This document shows, piece by piece, positions 1-5,405 of a DNA stretch of 5,405 nt (position 1 is the first letter of the stretch; each line of letters opens with the position of its first letter). The notes under the pieces are model-generated. The model did not search any database, had not been told where the DNA came from, and saw only the letters and a list, made by a program, of their open reading frames with translations. The stretch lies in assembly GCA_003507515.1 (NCBI GenBank), contig DNVL01000204.1, positions 258-5,662 on the forward strand, in the 5' to 3' direction. The DNA comes from Legionella sp. (GTDB lineage: Bacteria > Pseudomonadota > Gammaproteobacteria > Legionellales > Legionellaceae). The position numbers were made by a program, and so were the translations under genes.

Positions 1-844
1 TGAATCGGTCAATAAATTGCTGCAACCGCGCTGCCTCGCGGCCCTGACGCTCAATCGCAATGCCGGTCTGACGTATTTTTTCGGCGCGCTGTGACAGAAA
101 CGACTGATAGTCACCCCGATATCGTTCGATGCGTTGGTTCTCGATGTGAAGAATGACATTACAGACCGAATCGATGAACTCGACATCGTGCGAGATGATG
201 ACGACAGTGCCATCGTAGGCAACGAGCCAGCGCTCGAGCCAGAGCATGGCGTCAAGGTCAAGATGGTTGGTGGGCTCATCCAGTAGCAACATGTCGGGAT
301 TGGAGAGTAACAAACGGCATAAGGCAACGCGCCGTTTCTCACCACCCGACAGCAAGCCTACATTCGTGTCCCAATCCGGTAGGCGCAGTGCGTCTGCCGC
401 AACATCCAACTGGCGATCCAGATCCCAACCGCCACCGGCCTCAATCTCATGCTGCAGCTCACCTTGTTCAGCTAGCAGTTTTGTCATTTCATCATCTGAC
501 ATGGGCTCGCAGAATTTCATGCTAATGGCATCAAAATCGGCGAGTTTCTGCTTCATATCCACAACGGCTTCTTCAACCACTTCGCGAACCGACTTGGTCA
601 AATCAATTTCAGGCTCTTGCGCCAGATAACCGATTTTAGTCCCCGGTTGTGCGCGCGCCTCCCCTTCATATTGCGAATCAACGCCTGCCATGATGCGAAG
701 CAAGGTTGATTTTCCTGATCCATTTAAACCCAACACACCAATTTTAGCGCCGGGGTAAAAACTTAACGAAATGTCTTTCAAGATGAAACGCTTATCGTCT
801 ACCACCTTGTTCACATGATTCATTGTATAAATATACTGCGCCAT
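1..844 (-). CDS. ettA: ABC-F ATPase, EttA-like N-terminal part joined to YheS-like sequence; partial, C-terminus outside window
   Basis: ABC-F proteins are soluble twin-ATPase translation factors. EttA binds the ribosomal E site and gates the start of elongation according to ATP/ADP level. The 281 visible residues begin MAQYIYTMNHVNKVV, close to EttA, with Walker A GLNGSGKST (39-47), signature LSGGE (165-169), Walker B ending in LLLDEP with catalytic Glu190, and switch His219 in ISHD. Residues 1-196, including ADALRLPDWD and KRRVALCRLLL, are EttA-type. From residue 197 the text (LDAMLWLERWL, ILHIENQ, GDYQSFLSQRA, LQQFIDRF) resembles YheS, and the EttA hallmark LDRGxGIPxEGNYSSWLEQK is absent. 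The second ATPase domain lies beyond the edge. The start follows tdh by 11 nt with a GTGGAG ribosome site 5 nt upstream, so it is probably cotranscribed with kbl-tdh. The EttA name is sound for the N-terminal part only. Confidence 0.85.
   Translation of the reverse strand, partial: MAQYIYTMNHVNKVVDDKRFILKDISLSFYPGAKIGVLGLNGSGKSTLLRIMAGVDSQYEGEARAQPGTKIGYLAQEPEIDLTKSVREVVEEAVVDMKQKLADFDAISMKFCEPMSDDEMTKLLAEQGELQHEIEAGGGWDLDRQLDVAADALRLPDWDTNVGLLSGGEKRRVALCRLLLSNPDMLLLDEPTNHLDLDAMLWLERWLVAYDGTVVIISHDVEFIDSVCNVILHIENQRIERYRGDYQSFLSQRAEKIRQTGIAIERQGREAARLQQFIDRF
257..289 (-). other. Junction between EttA-type and YheS-type sequence within the conserved LLLDEPTNHLD block
   Basis: Upstream in the protein (residues 1-185) family-specific words match EttA; downstream (197-281) they match YheS. 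The 11 residues between (186-196) are nearly invariant across ABC-F proteins, so the switch cannot be placed more finely by eye. The reading frame is intact across it. Third-position GC by hand count is about 48% for codons 1-85, about 61% for roughly codons 133-196 and about 65% for codons 197-281. Composition therefore drifts upward before the junction and does not mark it sharply. Homologous recombination between paralogues and a false assembly join both predict a break at exactly this kind of site. Confidence 0.7.
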
Positions 845-855
845 AACGACTCCAC

Positions 856-1881
856 TTAACACCAATCAAGAATGATTTTGCCAGATTGACCTGACGCCAT
901 GATTTCATGCGCTTTTTGATAATCCGCAACAGGAAAATGATGCGTAATCACAGGCGACACATCCAGCCCACTTTGCAACATGGCGATCATTTTATACCAT
1001 GTTTCAAACATTTCACGCCCGTAAATGCCTTTGATCACCAATCCTTTGAAAATGACTTGATTCCAATCAATCGCGGTTTCTTTAGGAGGAATACCCAACA
1101 ATGCGATTTTGCCCCCATGGTTCATCGCGCACACCATGTCATTAAACGCACTCGGGTTGCCGGACATCTCCAACCCCACATCAAATCCTTCGACCATGCC
1201 CAATCCATCCATCACATCCTGAAGGGATTGGTGCGCGACATTCACCGCGTGACTTGCCCCCATTTTTCGAGCCAAATCCAAGCGATGATCATTCACGTCG
1301 GTTATCACAATATGACGTGCACCAATATGACGCAGAATAGCAACGGCCATGATGCCAATGGGACCTGCCCCTGTGATTAAAACATCTTCACCCACCACGT
1401 CAAATGCCAATGCGCAATGGGTTGCATTGCCTAAGGGGTCGAGAATGGAGGCTTGATCGGCCGTGATATCATCTGGCAATACCATGACATTGGTGGCAGG
1501 AATGGCTAAATATTCAGCAAAACAACCCGGTCGGTTCACGCCAACGCCTTCGGTATTGCGACACAAATGCCGCCGACCTGCACGGCAATTGCGGCAAAAG
1601 CCACACGTGAGATGCCCTTCGCCCGAAACACGTTGTCCAGGCCTTAAGCCCTTCACTTCACGCCCTACCTCAACAATTTCACCGTAAAATTCGTGACCTA
1701 CCGTCATGGGGACAGGAATAGTCGCTTGCGCCCAGGCATCCCATGAATAGATATGAATGTCGGTTCCGCAAATGGCCGTTTGCCCAATTTTAATCAAGGC
1801 ATCGTTTACACCACATACAGGCTTGGGCACGTCGTCCATCCAAATGCCCGGTTCACGTTTTGCTTTCACCAATGATTTCAT
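856..1881 (-). CDS. tdh: L-threonine 3-dehydrogenase, zinc-dependent, NAD-linked
   Basis: This cytosolic medium-chain dehydrogenase oxidises L-threonine with NAD+ to 2-amino-3-ketobutyrate, which Kbl then cleaves. At 341 residues it equals the E. coli enzyme in length. The catalytic zinc site is Cys38 (AICGTD, with Thr40 and His43), His63 and Glu64 (GHEF). The structural zinc site is Cys93, Cys96, Cys99 and Cys107. His90 in SGEGHLTC, a residue implicated in substrate choice, is present. The Rossmann fold shows GAGPIG (171-176) and ITDVN with Asp195 positioned for the NAD ribose. [15 protein letters not shown] and the C-terminal SGQSGKIIL are typical of Tdh. The ATG is 9 nt after the kbl stop, and its AAGGAA ribosome site (1887-1892) overlaps that stop codon, indicating one transcript. 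No key residue is missing. Confidence 0.97.
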   Translation of the reverse strand: MKSLVKAKREPGIWMDDVPKPVCGVNDALIKIGQTAICGTDIHIYSWDAWAQATIPVPMTVGHEFYGEIVEVGREVKGLRPGQRVSGEGHLTCGFCRNCRAGRRHLCRNTEGVGVNRPGCFAEYLAIPATNVMVLPDDITADQASILDPLGNATHCALAFDVVGEDVLITGAGPIGIMAVAILRHIGARHIVITDVNDHRLDLARKMGASHAVNVAHQSLQDVMDGLGMVEGFDVGLEMSGNPSAFNDMVCAMNHGGKIALLGIPPKETAIDWNQVIFKGLVIKGIYGREMFETWYKMIAMLQSGLDVSPVITHHFPVADYQKAHEIMASGQSGKIILDWC

Positions 1882-1890
1882 GATTGTTCC

Positions 1891-3075
1891 TTATATAAGG
1901 TTCAGAGCTCGTCCCACTGTCTCAAAGGCAGCAAGGGCTTTATCTAAATGATGTGGTTCTAGACACGCTGACATTTGCGTGCGAATGCGCGCCATGCCTT
2001 TCGGCACCACAGGAAATGAAAAACCAACCACATAAATGCCTTCAGCCAGCAGAAGTTCCGCCATTCGCCCAGCCAATGCAGCATCCCCTAACATCACTGG
2101 AATGATGGCGTGCTCGCCTGGAATTAATTGAAATCCAAGACGTGCCAATCCTTCACGGAAATATTGACTATTGAATTTAAGTTTATCCAACAATTCAGGA
2201 TGTTGCTCGACCAAGTCCAAAACAGCGATAGACGTTTGTGCAATGACAGGTGCTAACGTATTTGAAAAAAGATAAGGGCGTGAGCGTTGACGCAACCAAC
2301 CCACAATGGCGCTACTCGCCGCCGTGTACCCACCCGATGCACCACCTAGCGCTTTGCCCAGCGTGCCGGTCAAAATATCAATGCGGGAACTGACCCCCCA
2401 ATACTCAGGTGTACCACGCCCTGTTTCACCCATAAAACCGACGGCATGGGAGTCATCCACCATGACCATGGCATCGTATTTTTCCGCCAAATCACAAATG
2501 GCCGGCAAGTTTGCCAGCACACCGTCCATTGAAAAAACACCATCTGTCGCAATCAAACGAAAACGCGCATCTTTGGCTGCAATCAGTTGTGCCTCCAAAT
2601 CCTGCATGTCATTATTTGCATACCGATAGCGGGCAGCCTTGCACAAACGTACCCCATCAATAATACTGGCGTGATTTAATGCGTCACTAATAATGGCGTC
2701 TTCAGAACCTAATAAGGTTTCAAATAAACCCGTATTTGCATCAAAACAAGACGAATACAATATCGTGTCTTCCATCCCTAAAAAATCACTGATTTTTTTC
2801 TCAAGGGCTTTGTGTGGTGTTTGAGTGCCACAAATAAACCGTACAGAGGCCATGCCATAACCGTACTCTGCCAAAGCGCGCTGCCCTTCTGCAATCAAGT
2901 CAGGATGATTGGCCAGCCCTAAATAATTATTAGCACAAAGATTAATGACGTCCTTATGATTTACAAGCACCGCGGCTTGTTGTTGCGTAGAAATCACCCG
3001 CTCAGGCTTGAATAACCCGTCCTGCTTAAGTGTCGCCAATTCCGTTTGCAAAAAATCTGTGAACCTGTCATGCAC
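1891..3075 (-). CDS. kbl: 2-amino-3-ketobutyrate CoA ligase (glycine C-acetyltransferase), GTG start
   Basis: This PLP-dependent fold-type I enzyme of the alpha-oxoamine synthase family converts 2-amino-3-ketobutyrate plus CoA to glycine and acetyl-CoA, completing the Tdh route of threonine breakdown. With the GTG start chosen here it has 394 residues; E. coli Kbl has about 398. Visible motifs are [12 protein letters not shown] (47-58), SSCFDAN (108-114), [14 protein letters not shown] (134-147), VDDSHAVGF with Asp207 and His210, [12 protein letters not shown] with PLP Lys241, and RIRTQMSA (363-370) with the carboxylate-binding arginine region. An open frame continues upstream to 3138, but those 21 extra residues have no Kbl counterpart. 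An AAGGAG ribosome site lies 6 nt before the GTG, and the homology begins there. It is first of a kbl-tdh-ettA-like cluster, with a likely promoter just upstream. Confidence 0.97.
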   Translation of the reverse strand: MHDRFTDFLQTELATLKQDGLFKPERVISTQQQAAVLVNHKDVINLCANNYLGLANHPDLIAEGQRALAEYGYGMASVRFICGTQTPHKALEKKISDFLGMEDTILYSSCFDANTGLFETLLGSEDAIISDALNHASIIDGVRLCKAARYRYANNDMQDLEAQLIAAKDARFRLIATDGVFSMDGVLANLPAICDLAEKYDAMVMVDDSHAVGFMGETGRGTPEYWGVSSRIDILTGTLGKALGGASGGYTAASSAIVGWLRQRSRPYLFSNTLAPVIAQTSIAVLDLVEQHPELLDKLKFNSQYFREGLARLGFQLIPGEHAIIPVMLGDAALAGRMAELLLAEGIYVVGFSFPVVPKGMARIRTQMSACLEPHHLDKALAAFETVGRALNLI

Positions 3076-3081
3076 AGTGCT

Positions 3082-3087
3082 CTCCTT
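3082..3087 (-). promoter_or_regulatory. Ribosome binding site that fixes the kbl GTG start
   Basis: AAGGAG sits 6 nt upstream of the GTG at 3073-3075. It lies inside the longer open frame that begins at 3138, so it argues for the shorter Kbl. An ATG three bases further on is out of frame. Confidence 0.8.
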
Positions 3088-3108
3088 TAAGATTTTATAA
3101 ATGCGGCG

Positions 3109-3117
3109 ATGATAGCA
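3109..3117 (-). promoter_or_regulatory. Probable sigma70 extended -10 promoter for kbl-tdh-ettA-like cluster
   Basis: On the minus strand TGCTATCAT fits an extended -10 element (TGn plus TATCAT, one mismatch to TATAAT). A 17-nt spacer would place only a weak -35 (TGGTGA, three of six matches), which is tolerable for an extended -10 promoter. It lies in the 112-nt gap before kbl and would give a leader of roughly 25-30 nt with the AAGGAG site near its end. E. coli tdh-kbl is Lrp-controlled; I cannot identify an Lrp site here. The palindrome ATGATCAT at 3124-3131 is just upstream of the -10. Confidence 0.45.
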
Positions 3118-3137
3118 AATTTGATGATCATTCACCA

Positions 3138-3156
3138 CCTCTCGTCTCGAAGGAGG
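3138..3156 (-). other. Imperfect hairpin between the NIF3-family gene and kbl
   Basis: The minus-strand RNA can fold CCTC-(ct)-TCG, loop AGA, CGA-GAGG: seven pairs with a 2-nt bulge. It lies 31 nt past the stop of the NIF3-family gene. No T-tract follows, so it does not meet the pattern of an intrinsic terminator. It may be a weak terminator, a transcript-end stabiliser, or chance. Confidence 0.25.
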
Positions 3157-3187
3157 CCAGGGCTATCTATTAAACAAGTAGCAATGA

Positions 3188-3945
3188 CTAAACCGGATTG
3201 TTGCTATCAATGAACCGATGTTGAACATCAAATCGCTCAAGCAGGTGCTTCCCTAGCGCCTGAATGCCCAGACGCTCTGTGGCATGATGGCCACATGCAA
3301 AATAGTGCAGGCCTAACTCTTGGGCCTGGTAATAGGTACGTTCAGAAATTTCGCCACTGATATACGCATCAACGCCCAACCGATGTGCATCCACAATATA
3401 ATCCTGCGCCCCACCACTACACCAAGCCACACGCTGTATGGGCTTTTCCGTGCCGGATATGCACAATGGCTCACGTTGTAGTTTTTTGCTCAAGTCGTCT
3501 GAGAATGCGCAGGCGCTCATCGGATGGGCTAACTGACCTGACCAAAGAAGAGCGGGCGTATGGCCGACTGGATGCGCTTGAATATTTTGAAGTGCGAACA
3601 ATTGACCTAAACAAGCGTTATTCCCTAAATCTGCATGGCAATCCAATGGCAAGTGATACGCATAGAGGTTCAGATCATGCGTTAGGAGTTGGCCAATGCG
3701 CCGACGCTTCATGCCAGTGATGACTGCCTCTTCACCCCGCCAAAAATAGCCATGATGAACCAACAGTGCATCCGCATGCCAGGCTATGGCCTCAATAATC
3801 ACATCATAGGAAGCGGTCACTGCGGTGCAGATTCGCTTGATGTCAATACGCCCCTCCACTTGAAGGCCATTGGGCGCATAATCGGTGTAACGATCACACG
3901 CCAAATGGTCATGAAGATACGTGGTGAGCGCATCACGCGCTATCA

Positions 3946-3946
<1 letters not shown>
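3188..3946 (-). CDS. NIF3/YbgI-family dinuclear metal-binding protein (often labelled GTP cyclohydrolase 1 type 2 homolog)
   Basis: The 252-residue protein corresponds along its length to E. coli YbgI (about 247). Family hallmarks are SDYAPNGLQVEG-like DYAPNGLQVEG (22-32), VHHGYFW (63-69), the HLPLDCHADLGNN block (98-110), RVAWCSGGAQ (172-181), GVDAYISGE (191-199) and GHHATER (219-225). Expected ligands of the two-metal centre are all present: His64, His65, Asp102, His220 and Glu224. Known members form toroidal hexamers with metals facing the cavity. The biochemical role is unsettled, and the GTP cyclohydrolase label is weakly founded, so I assign no reaction. Its ATG overlaps the murA stop by one base (TAATG) and no clear ribosome site precedes it, suggesting reinitiation by ribosomes finishing MurA. 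It would be the last gene of an ibaG-murA cluster. Confidence 0.93.

Positions 3947-5405
<1,459 letters not shown>

Noticed and set aside
246..629. Plus-strand open frame of 127 codons, rich in serine and arginine
   Set aside because: It lies antisense to the ABC-F signature and Walker B region, has low-complexity composition typical of shadow frames, and resembles no protein I recognise.
907..1380. Plus-strand open frame of 157 codons opposite tdh
   Set aside because: It is entirely antisense to a fully conserved Tdh. Its many His and Ile residues reflect the reverse complement of the dehydrogenase, and no motif is visible.
3138..3156. Intrinsic terminator after the NIF3-family gene
   Set aside because: The hairpin has a bulge, only seven pairs and no following T-tract. 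It is listed as a weak structure, not as a terminator.

Overview
The window is 5.4 kb of densely packed chromosomal DNA. Six genes all read on the minus strand, so transcription runs from high to low coordinates. Every complete protein resembles a gammaproteobacterial housekeeping enzyme (MurA, YbgI/NIF3, Kbl and Tdh compared from memory with the E. coli proteins). Base composition is moderate, and some wording in Tdh recalls the Legionellales. A gammaproteobacterium is well supported; anything finer is a guess.

From the right edge, the first cluster is a BolA-family gene (ibaG/yrbA type, N-terminus outside the window), murA, and a NIF3/YbgI-family gene. These genes overlap by 8 nt and 1 nt respectively, so they look translationally coupled. 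A 112-nt intergenic gap (3076-3187) follows. It contains an imperfect hairpin and a likely extended -10 promoter. The second cluster is kbl, tdh and an ABC-F ATPase gene that starts like ettA and runs off the left edge. Gaps here are only 9 and 11 nt. Kbl and Tdh form the two-step threonine to glycine plus acetyl-CoA pathway: Tdh makes 2-amino-3-ketobutyrate and Kbl cleaves it with CoA.

The most unusual observation is at the left edge. The first ~196 residues of the ABC-F protein are clearly EttA-type. From the Walker B/LLLDEPTNHLD block onward, the sequence instead reads like the YheS branch of ABC-F proteins. The switch falls in the stretch these paralogues share most strongly. It is either a real hybrid gene made by recombination or, perhaps more likely, a chimeric assembly join. 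Otherwise the window looks like ordinary core metabolism. I saw no mobile elements, CRISPR arrays, RNA genes or new defence-like systems, and no stretch over 300 bases lacks a gene.
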